Position numbers and translations under genes: made by a program. Of a DNA stretch of 64,000 nt, positions 44,509 through 51,793 are shown piece after piece. The first letter of the stretch is position 1; every line of letters starts with the position of its first letter. Origin of the DNA: Maribacter flavus. GTDB lineage: Bacteria > Bacteroidota > Bacteroidia > Flavobacteriales > Flavobacteriaceae. Under the pieces are notes generated by a model, which saw only the letters and a list, made by a program, of their open reading frames with translations, searched no databases and was not told where the DNA came from. The DNA is taken from positions 186,001 to 250,000 of the forward strand of contig NZ_VUOE01000001.1 of the NCBI RefSeq assembly GCF_008386635.1. The letters run 5' to 3'.

Positions 44509-46110
44509 CTATATTTTTGAGCTTTCGTTGTTTTTTATATTTGGAAGCGGAGTGTTCATCCAGTAATCTTTAAAATTTTCTGGTTTGAAAATATACGGTT
44601 GTTGGAAAATTGGTAATGCTTTGTTCATAAAAAGTGTATCATTCAATATGCTTCCATTAGGCCGTATTTCTTGCACAAAAAATTCCCTGAACTGGCGGTA
44701 TGTGTTATATGTCATCTCATTAACTTTATTCCCATTTTCATTTTCAACATTGGACGCCTCGGCATAAAAGATATCCTGAAAATCGATTCTTTTATTTTGT
44801 TTGGATTCCATTTCGTTCACCAAATCAGTAAAGGCCTTGCTGGACATATCGGGGTATACCTCCACCTCATATTCAAAAACCATTACCTTTTTTATTTTTA
44901 GCCTTTCCCCCCTTAAACGTATCTCATAGTTTTGTTTTTTTAGGGCAGATTCATATTCTACCCTGTCATTGAACTTAAATACAAAACAACTTTTTGGACC
45001 GTTCAAGAGCACATCTTCCACACTAAATTCCGGAGGTTTACTTACTTCGAAAGTATTATAGAACGAAATATAATTTGGATACATCTTTCCATACTTGGGC
45101 GCATATTCTGTTATTACCTCAAATATGGCTTCGTAATCATTACCATGCTTGTTAAGACCCCCGTCCCTTAACTTTCGAAACCGATCGTACACTGCGTACT
45201 CCATTTTTCGAATTGAAAAATCCCTTTTGGATATGTACACATTCCCAAAGGCAAGGTATTTCAACATGGACTGTCTAAGACCAATAGTGTAATATACCTC
45301 ATCATCCATTGAAGTATCAGGTTCCTTGTTAAGGAAATGATTATCTATCACATCCTTTTCAAAAACATTAATAAAATCGTAAGAGTTGACTTGAAAGTTT
45401 CTTATGGCGTCATGAATCCTTAGTATGGTAAACTCGTTTCCTCCGTAATTATATAGATATGCCTTATCAATGAACTTTTTATAGAACTTATAATCATATT
45501 TGAACTCACCTTCAAAATCTTGCTTAAAATCCTGATTCTTTTGAAAATTGTAAATTCGTATTTTGGAATTAGAGTAGTCATTGGAACCAAAACCTTCATC
45601 AACAACTTCCAAAAATGCCTCGTTCATATTTACATACTCGTTTTTTCTCAATTGATAGTCTCTATAGTAACCTATTGCAGCAAACTCACGGGTTGGATAG
45701 TTCATAGGAATTGCCTTAATAGCCCGACGTAGAATCTGAGCCGCCGATAATCTTCTTCGCTTTTTAGCGGTTACAAGTGCTTCAGAAAGACCTAAAACTC
45801 CGGGTTTCAAATAGATAATGTTAACATCTTTTGGCGATAGATTTTGCAGGGCATATTCCTTTTTGGTGTAGCCCATAGAGGATATACTAATAGACTCCCC
45901 GGCCTCCCTAAATTCTATAGGCAGCCTAAAACTCCCATCCATGTTGGTAATGACCCCTTTGGCCTTTCCCAAAATACGAACGGTGGCAAAAACAATAGGT
46001 TCCTTGGTTTCACCATCCAAAATCTTACCCCTGACATAACCCGCTTCTTGGGCCCAACATACCGAGGCCATAAGAAGAAAGAAAAGGATGGGCCATCGGT
46101 TGCAATGCAT
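44509..46110 (-). CDS. CarboxypepD_reg-like surface protein, paralogue C
   Basis: A 533-residue exported protein with signal MHCNRWPILFFLLMASVCWAQ. The N-terminal CarboxypepD_reg-like domain has GKILDGETKEPIVFATVRI and GVITNMDGSFRLPIEFREA, followed by LSAAQILRRAIKAIPMNYP, GYYRDYQLRKNEYVNM, LRIHDAIRNFQVNSYDF and YRQFREFFVQE, and it ends DYWMNTPLPNIKN. It is the first gene of the triplet and lies 4 bp after the Ca2+/Na+ antiporter gene, so it may be read from that promoter. The role is unknown. Such domains are often linked with TonB-dependent uptake or gliding secretion substrates, but no CTD sorting tail is seen. Confidence 0.78.
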   Translation of the reverse strand: MHCNRWPILFFLLMASVCWAQEAGYVRGKILDGETKEPIVFATVRILGKAKGVITNMDGSFRLPIEFREAGESISISSMGYTKKEYALQNLSPKDVNIIYLKPGVLGLSEALVTAKKRRRLSAAQILRRAIKAIPMNYPTREFAAIGYYRDYQLRKNEYVNMNEAFLEVVDEGFGSNDYSNSKIRIYNFQKNQDFKQDFEGEFKYDYKFYKKFIDKAYLYNYGGNEFTILRIHDAIRNFQVNSYDFINVFEKDVIDNHFLNKEPDTSMDDEVYYTIGLRQSMLKYLAFGNVYISKRDFSIRKMEYAVYDRFRKLRDGGLNKHGNDYEAIFEVITEYAPKYGKMYPNYISFYNTFEVSKPPEFSVEDVLLNGPKSCFVFKFNDRVEYESALKKQNYEIRLRGERLKIKKVMVFEYEVEVYPDMSSKAFTDLVNEMESKQNKRIDFQDIFYAEASNVENENGNKVNEMTYNTYRQFREFFVQEIRPNGSILNDTLFMNKALPIFQQPYIFKPENFKDYWMNTPLPNIKNNESSKI

Positions 46111-46114
46111 TTTA

Positions 46115-47053
46115 TCAAGTTATGGTTATGTATACAAAAGATACGTATAATCCCACAAGAATTATACCATCTCGCCACCCCAATCGCAGTCCTTTTGGAA
46201 AAAATACCAACGGAAGTATCAAAAATGAGATGCCCAACATCCAGAAAATATCGTTGCTCAAAAGACCCGTATCCACGACATTAATAGGCGAAACTATCGC
46301 TGTGATGCCCAAAACCGCCAATAAATTGAAAATATTGGAACCTATCAAATTACCCACGGAAATGGCCTTTTCCTTTTTCAATACCGCGATGACGGAGGCC
46401 GCCAACTCCGGAATACTCGTCCCTACCGAAACAACCGTAATACCAATGACCCTGTCACTTACCCCAAAAGAAGATGCTAGTCCAACGGCACCCTTTATGA
46501 GCAACTCGGACCCTCCCCAAAGTGCAACACCGCCCAGACCCAGAAACAGCACGGTTTTATATAGAGGTAGTAATATATCATCTTCGGGCATTTCGTCTAC
46601 CACGGCCGTTTTCTGGAATCGAAGGAGGTATACCAGAAAAAAGAATAGAAAAGAGACCATAATTATTCCTTCTACCCGGCTCAAGTTGCCATCAAAATAG
46701 ATAAAGCCGAAAAACAGTACCGAAGCAAGCATCATTACAGGCCAGTCCGTCGTATAAAAACTTTTTCGCACATCTATACTTCCCAAAATAACTGTCACCG
46801 CCAACACCAAACCGAGATTGGCGATATTTGACCCCACTACGTTTCCCAGGGCCAAGTCCGGAAAGCCATCCAAGGCCGCCTTTATACTTACGATAAGCTC
46901 CGGTGCGGAAGTAGCAAAGGAGACCACCGTCATACCTATGACAATTTTGGGTATGCTCAACCGCAACGAAATGGCCACGGCCGACTTCAACAACCAACTA
47001 CCTCCGGCTATTAACAATACAAGTCCTATTAAAACAAAAAGTACATTTTGCAT
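46115..47053 (-). CDS. Calcium/sodium antiporter (YrbG-like, CaCA family)
   Basis: A 312-residue inner-membrane exchanger with about ten helices arranged as an internal repeat. The two alpha repeats are clear: SFATSAPELIVSIKAAL with GNVVGSNIANLGLVL in the first half, and SVGTSIPELAASVIAVL with GNLIGSNIFNLLAVLG in the second; the Glu residues bind the cation. A short acidic loop, VVDEMPEDDILLP, lies between the repeats. It probably exports Ca2+ or takes part in K+/Na+ balance. The CarboxypepD_reg-like triplet follows after four bases. Confidence 0.92.
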   Translation of the reverse strand: MQNVLFVLIGLVLLIAGGSWLLKSAVAISLRLSIPKIVIGMTVVSFATSAPELIVSIKAALDGFPDLALGNVVGSNIANLGLVLAVTVILGSIDVRKSFYTTDWPVMMLASVLFFGFIYFDGNLSRVEGIIMVSFLFFFLVYLLRFQKTAVVDEMPEDDILLPLYKTVLFLGLGGVALWGGSELLIKGAVGLASSFGVSDRVIGITVVSVGTSIPELAASVIAVLKKEKAISVGNLIGSNIFNLLAVLGITAIVSPINVVDTGLLSNDIFWMLGISFLILPLVFFPKGLRLGWRDGIILVGLYVSFVYITIT

Positions 47054-47846
47054 ATAAAACGTTTACCCACAAATATAAATGAAGCCACAAGATTTCAAGA
47101 AAATAGTTTTTAATACCCGATTGGAGATAAAATGGAGCTGATAGAATTCCCATTAGGTGAAAATACCATGAATGGTAGTTAGTGAATGAAAATCACTTCG
47201 GACAGCGGGCATTTGAAATAAGTAAGACAAATCGAACTATTAATGATTCCCATGCACTTTAACGAACCTTCCCAAAAAAGAAAAGTTTCTTCTCAATTAA
47301 GCCATTCTTCATTTGTAAAAAAAATGAAATCGGAGAAAACCGAAGAAATTTTTATGAAATGCCCCTACAACTTTTGGAAACCTCCCATTTTACCCCTATA
47401 AAATTTATAAAATGTAAGATAAAAGACCCTTAGTTATTACATTTTATCACATCAATGTAGGATTGATTCCAAATATTACAACATATCACATTATTTCACT
47501 TACATACTTGTATTCAAATATATCGATTTAACTAAAATTACTTGGATGGAAGCGAAACTCCATTATATATTATTCGAATAATCGATTATAATCAACAATG
47601 GTATAACCTAAAACTTTTAAAAATGATTAATTTATTTAAGCTCATACTATTCATCATAATAAGTATTTTCATCCACAATCTTTGAGAAAATCTGTAGAAA
47701 CCAATTAAAATGCCGGGCCCGGTTACAATTTTACATAAATGGAGTATAACATAGATTTTGAGAAAGGATAGTAATTACTAACACAATATAAATGAAGGTC
47801 AAATTAGAATGTAACCAATTTTTGTATTTTTGATAAAACCATTGTT
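47054..47846. other. AT-rich region of about 800 bp without a convincing gene
   Basis: The region is very AT-rich and has stops in all frames. A 10-bp GC palindrome CCGGGCCCGG at 47713-47722 stands out. A hydrophobic 20-codon frame at 47623-47685 (MINLFKLILF start) is not supported otherwise. A -7-like TATTTTTG at 47825-47832 belongs to the 50-aa gene that follows. Confidence 0.6.
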
Positions 47847-47999
47847 TTGAAAAAAAGTTTTTTTAAATTTTTGGCAAAGATGAATAAGGCTATATTGCCC
47901 TCATATTCAGAAAAACAATTGGATTTATCCAAAGCCAGTAAATTCCAACTGGCCGTTATTGGTTGGAGATACTATGTTACTACCCGCGCTTTGGATTAG
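47847..47999 (+). CDS. Small conserved flavobacterial protein (50 aa, TTG start)
   Basis: A 50-residue basic protein. The TTG at 47847 gives (M)KKSFFKFLAKMNKAILPSYS; an internal ATG at 47880 would give 39 residues. It continues with LDLSKASKFQLAVIGWRYYVTTRALD. I recall a family of about 50-residue flavobacterial proteins with this layout, often mislabelled as SsrA-binding protein although they are far shorter. A -7-like TATTTTTG lies at 47825-47832, about 15 bases before the TTG. It converges with apt, with a 4-bp overlap of the ends. The function is unknown. Confidence 0.65.
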   Translation: MKKSFFKFLAKMNKAILPSYSEKQLDLSKASKFQLAVIGWRYYVTTRALD

Positions 48000-48508
48000 T
48001 AGGTTATCAAGGATTTTACCTTAAAAGGTTTGATTTTTTCCCTTCCGTTTAGAAAAGAGAGTTCAATCAAAAAATTACATTGTACGATGATACCTCCCAA
48101 TTTTTCGACCAATTTGGTAGTTGCCAAAGCGGTTCCACCTGTCGCCAAAACGTCATCATGAATTAAAACCCTATCCCCTTTGGTTATACCGTCCACATGA
48201 ATCTCCAAGGTATCTGTACCATACTCCAAATTATATGATTCGCTCAAGGTTTTATAAGGTAATTTCCCCGGTTTCCTAATAGGTACAAATCCGGATTCCA
48301 ATCGCTCCGCTAGCATAGGTCCAAAAATAAACCCCCTACTTTCCATACCAACAACTTTGTCTATATCCTCCTTTTTCAAGTCCTTAATAAGACTATCAGC
48401 AGCACTACTTAAAGCCCAATGACTCTGTAATAAGGGAGTTATATCTTTAAAGATGATTCCTGGTTTTGGGAAATCAGGCACATCTCTTATATAACTTTTG
48501 AAATCCAT
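47996..48508 (-). CDS. apt: Adenine phosphoribosyltransferase
   Basis: A 170-residue purine salvage enzyme that makes AMP from adenine and PRPP. It has the N-terminal RDVPDFPKPGIIFKDITPLL, VGMESRGFIFGPMLAERL (adenine pocket) and the PRPP loop VLIHDDVLATGGTALAT (about residues 116-132). The length is typical. It converges with the 50-aa gene. The tRNA-Arg on the other strand starts 80 bp upstream of its ATG. No other purine gene is adjacent. Confidence 0.95.
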   Translation of the reverse strand: MDFKSYIRDVPDFPKPGIIFKDITPLLQSHWALSSAADSLIKDLKKEDIDKVVGMESRGFIFGPMLAERLESGFVPIRKPGKLPYKTLSESYNLEYGTDTLEIHVDGITKGDRVLIHDDVLATGGTALATTKLVEKLGGIIVQCNFLIELSFLNGREKIKPFKVKSLITY

Positions 48509-48528
48509 ATATTATAAAGGGTCTTAAT

Positions 48529-48559
48529 TTTGTGGTAAATGTAAAAAGAAATATATTTG
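48529..48559 (+). promoter_or_regulatory. Promoter of tRNA-Arg
   Basis: TTTG (48529-48532), 19 bases, then TATATTTG (48552-48559) is an exact match to the Bacteroidetes TTTG-N19-TAnnTTTG promoter. The tRNA begins 28 bases further on. Confidence 0.75.
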
Positions 48560-48587
48560 CACCCCGCTTTAGGGAAAAGTGAAATAT

Positions 48588-48661
48588 GGCCTCGTGGCGC
48601 AACTGAATAGCGCATCTGATTACGGCTCAGAAGGTTACAGGTTTGAATCCTGTCGAGGTCA
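48588..48661 (+). tRNA. tRNA-Arg (anticodon ACG)
   Basis: A complete cloverleaf. The 7-bp acceptor stem is GGCCTCG / CGAGGTC with one G-T pair, the D-stem is GCGC/GCGC, the anticodon stem is TCTGA/TCAGA with loop TTACGGC (anticodon ACG, read as ICG), and the T-arm is ACAGG/CCTGT with a seven-base loop TTTGAAT. No CCA is encoded. A T-run follows at once. It forms the left boundary of the prophage: the integrase gene starts about 80 bp downstream, so its 3' end is the probable attB core. Confidence 0.95.
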
Positions 48662-48685
48662 CTTTTTTTTAGGTACAAATAGTTA

Positions 48686-48726
48686 AAGGCGTGTGCACCA
48701 GTTAACTAACTGGCAGTCCACGCCTT
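48686..48726. terminator. Two-step hairpin between tRNA-Arg and integrase
   Basis: AAGGCGTG (48686-48693) pairs with CACGCCTT (48719-48726), and the inner CCAGTT / AACTGG forms a second stem. A T-rich run follows (AATTTTTTC). It could end tRNA transcription or lie in the integrase leader; it is in the region where attL arms would be. Confidence 0.55.
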
Positions 48727-48739
48727 AATTTTTTCTATT

Positions 48740-49927
48740 ATGACCTATTTCGCACAGGAATTTGTCACAAGATTGGACACAAAGAAAATGTTTGTGACAA
48801 TCAAGACTAAATTCGTCCTAAGGGATTACATCAACCAAGAGGGTAAAAGCCCCCTCTACCTGTTCATTTCTTCACCAGGCGACAGGAAAAGGCCTAAAAC
48901 CGACCTGGAATTCTTTCCAGAAGATTGGGACCCCATTACCCAGCGTTTAAAGCCCAAGGCCTACAACTCTGAGACTTATAATCAAGTTTTAGATAACATC
49001 GAGGCCAAGATTGCCAAAATCAAAACCATTTACTTACTGAACGAAAAACCACTCACTGCTTCCAAACTCGAATATGAGTTGAAGAACACCACGGACCGTG
49101 TCGACTTTAAGGTATTCTTCAGAAAGCAGATGGAGGCTGAAAAGAAAATGTATTCAATGCGCTATTACAAACGCATGATGGTCGTACTTAACAAAGTGGA
49201 GGATTACCCAGGGGAAATCCTTTTCTCCGATATTACTCCGGACTTTGAAAACAAGTTCAGGGTGTACCTGGCCGATATGGGAAATTCAAAAACCACGATA
49301 AATTCAAACCTTTCCGTACTCAAAAAGTTCCTCATTAAGGCCCAAAAGTCCGGAATAAAATTTCCCTTGGACGCCTTGGACGTCAAAGTAGGCAAAACAC
49401 ATGGCAACCGAATCGACCTTAAACCAAAGGAACTGGAGAAATTTTACAATTTCTATTTCTCCGAATTCATTTCCGAGGAATGGAGCCTTGTATTGGGTTA
49501 CTTTCTTTTCTCCTGTTTTACCAGCATTCGTTGGGGCAATATCATGGAGCAGAACCGGGAGCAATTGTTAAGCCAACGAATGATTCGCTTTTACGTTTCC
49601 AAATCGGAGAAGCTACAATCAATCGTAATCAACGATAAAGCCTATAAAGTCATCCAACACAATCCGAAGCTTTTCGTAGAAGAGCTTACCGATGTCCATG
49701 TAAATCGGGAAATAAAGAAAATTGCCCAGCTTCTGGGCTACAAATCAAAAATCAGTTTTCACGTGGCCAGGCATACGTTCGCGACCAATTTTATCCGCAT
49801 GGGCGGGAGTGTCATAAAATTAAAGACCATCATGGGTCATTCCAAAATTGAAACCACTATGATATATGTCCACATTGTTGAACAGGAGGCCAATGAAGAT
49901 ATGGCCTTAATGGATAAATTATTTTAA
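48740..49927 (+). CDS. Phage tyrosine recombinase/integrase
   Basis: A 395-residue site-specific recombinase. The N-terminal arm-binding domain (about 17-110) is of the type common in Bacteroidetes (KFVLRDYINQEGKSPLYLF). A SAM-like core-binding domain follows (about 120-205). The catalytic domain has Arg264 (SIRWGN), the beta-hairpin lysine region (FYVSKSEK, about 288), His341-x-x-Arg344 (HVARHTF), His367 (MGHSKI) and nucleophile Tyr376 (TMIYVH). All residues are present, so it is likely active. The ATG at 48740 has the TTTTCTATTATG context; an ATG at 48788 is the alternative. It converges with the leftward tail genes, overlapping by 9 bp. Confidence 0.93.
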   Translation: MTYFAQEFVTRLDTKKMFVTIKTKFVLRDYINQEGKSPLYLFISSPGDRKRPKTDLEFFPEDWDPITQRLKPKAYNSETYNQVLDNIEAKIAKIKTIYLLNEKPLTASKLEYELKNTTDRVDFKVFFRKQMEAEKKMYSMRYYKRMMVVLNKVEDYPGEILFSDITPDFENKFRVYLADMGNSKTTINSNLSVLKKFLIKAQKSGIKFPLDALDVKVGKTHGNRIDLKPKELEKFYNFYFSEFISEEWSLVLGYFLFSCFTSIRWGNIMEQNREQLLSQRMIRFYVSKSEKLQSIVINDKAYKVIQHNPKLFVEELTDVHVNREIKKIAQLLGYKSKISFHVARHTFATNFIRMGGSVIKLKTIMGHSKIETTMIYVHIVEQEANEDMALMDKLF

Positions 49928-51793
49928 GCTCTCCATTTCCAGTTCCACTTCAAAGAAGGGTCTTCCCGGAACGTTCGTTTTGTTGAGGACCCTTATGAGG
50001 TGGTAATTATTGTACATGAACACATGGGACTTGCCGGTTATTTCCCGCGCCAATAACTCATGGGCCCTAAACCTGGTCACAAATCCTTGGGAACGCAAGC
50101 GAAAATCCAACCATTTGGACCAATGGGCCGCATAAATCTCGGGCATTTGAATAGTTATATTGTCCTCGGCCACGTTCAGCTGTGCCGGTTGCCCTTCGTA
50201 CAAGATAAAACACATTTTTGACTTACCATCATCCACTGCCAAGGCCGTGGTTACATCGTTCCGAAAAACATTGGGCAAGGGTATGGCATCGATTACGATT
50301 TCATTCGTCTTTTCATTGGTTGAAAATCCATCGGTCTGAACGCCCTCGATATCCACATAGACACTTTGAAGTTGTAGGTTCTCATCGTCCACATCGGCAA
50401 ATTTCAACAAAAAGGAATCGCCTTGGGAAAACCTTCGCCTTGGTGTTTTCTGGTTGAAACCACTCAAATCAATGGCATCTGTCACGCTCAATTGGGGTTC
50501 TATGTAGTTCATAAAGATATCCTTCCCGTCAAGTGCGATATCCATATTCTTCCAGTTTTTAATGCACTTCACCAAATCCCCAAAGGTTACGTCCGGAACA
50601 CATTTGGTAAGATCCAGTTTTTGTGTAGTGATTATCGGAGGAATCAAAGCCCCATTTTCATAAATGGCCAATGGCGTAATCGTCAAATCCACCAATGGCT
50701 GTTGATTGTCCACCACATCGTTCACCATTCCATAGGAAATCTGATTCGATTCGATACGCAATACATCGTTGATGTTTTCAACATCCACAATGATGTCAAC
50801 GGTTCTGATAACACTACTGAATCCGGAGCGCAATAAGCCTTCGTAGCGTCTCCAAACTTGATTTCCCTTGAACAAAACTTTGGCCTCCGCCTCGGAGTTT
50901 TCCCGGCGCAAATAAATATTACCGGCAACTTTATAGCGACCGACCTTAGGGAAGGTATAATCGAATCCGTACCGACCCAAAGTAGTCGTAATACTGCCCA
51001 AGCTTAAAAACCCGAACGTATACCGTTGCCTATATTGCTCGATGAATTCATCCGTTTGATAAACAATCTCCTCCCCTTCAATCCTGGCATTTACATACTC
51101 CTCGGTTTCCTTGTAAAACAACAATTTCAAAATATCCGGGTCGGTAAGGATATCACCCTTTAGATTGAAACCGGCATCCTGAAAACCGGCCTTGAGCACA
51201 TGCAACAAATACGGCATAGGAATCATGATGTTCCTATTATAGGTCAGGTTATCGTTCACGTCGAACTCATTGACCAAAAAGGCACCATTCTTATAATTGT
51301 TGATGATACGCTCAAATCCCAGCCAACGGTCTTCCTCCGGGTCAAAGCTATCCGTATGGACCTGGACAAAGTTGTAATTGACCGCAGGATAGGTCTTATC
51401 GATAATATCCTCCGCATGGTCAAAAAGGGATTCGGGCAAATCGTTCTTTTCCAAGGGAAGCTCGCTCAGTTTCTTGTCGAAATTGGGCAGTTCCTCAAAG
51501 CCGTAGCTGATTTCCACCGATGCGATATGGTCCAAGGTTTCCAGGATTTCGAGCTCCGCCTCGTGATGGGTGCCATCGATAAACAAATAGCCTTTGTAAA
51601 AAGTTCTGGGCGATTCCACATTGAAATCCTTGATCGCACCAAAGGCCGTGCTGATTTCGTCCGTCAGCTTAATCTCGAAAGGAAAGGTGTACTTCGTAAA
51701 AAACGTATCGCTGAACCAGGTATTTTCCTCTATCCTGTTAATCTGATAGCTGGACAGGTCCAGTTCAAAATCATCGTGGATAAACTTTTGCAT
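49919..51793 (-). CDS. Phage tail/baseplate protein, hub-like (unknown family)
   Basis: A 624-residue soluble protein rich in beta strands. The N-terminus (MQKFIHDDFELDLSSYQ, FTKYTFPFEIKLTDEI) resembles the beginning of distal-tail or hub proteins, in which a short peptide contacts the tail tube; this is inference from position. The centre has GRYKVAGNIYLRRENSEAEAKVLF, which resembles a jelly-roll, and the end has FVTRFRAHELLAREITGKSHVFMYNNYHLIRVLNK. It is the last gene of the tail module and overlaps the upstream 868-aa gene by 23 bp and the convergent integrase by 9 bp. No enzymatic motif is seen. I do not recognise a named family. Confidence 0.6.
   Translation of the reverse strand: MQKFIHDDFELDLSSYQINRIEENTWFSDTFFTKYTFPFEIKLTDEISTAFGAIKDFNVESPRTFYKGYLFIDGTHHEAELEILETLDHIASVEISYGFEELPNFDKKLSELPLEKNDLPESLFDHAEDIIDKTYPAVNYNFVQVHTDSFDPEEDRWLGFERIINNYKNGAFLVNEFDVNDNLTYNRNIMIPMPYLLHVLKAGFQDAGFNLKGDILTDPDILKLLFYKETEEYVNARIEGEEIVYQTDEFIEQYRQRYTFGFLSLGSITTTLGRYGFDYTFPKVGRYKVAGNIYLRRENSEAEAKVLFKGNQVWRRYEGLLRSGFSSVIRTVDIIVDVENINDVLRIESNQISYGMVNDVVDNQQPLVDLTITPLAIYENGALIPPIITTQKLDLTKCVPDVTFGDLVKCIKNWKNMDIALDGKDIFMNYIEPQLSVTDAIDLSGFNQKTPRRRFSQGDSFLLKFADVDDENLQLQSVYVDIEGVQTDGFSTNEKTNEIVIDAIPLPNVFRNDVTTALAVDDGKSKMCFILYEGQPAQLNVAEDNITIQMPEIYAAHWSKWLDFRLRSQGFVTRFRAHELLAREITGKSHVFMYNNYHLIRVLNKTNVPGRPFFEVELEMESLK

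Noticed and set aside
46122..46700. Plus-strand frame of 192 codons
   Set aside because: It is antisense to the Ca2+/Na+ antiporter, Thr/Pro/Asn-rich as expected for a shadow.
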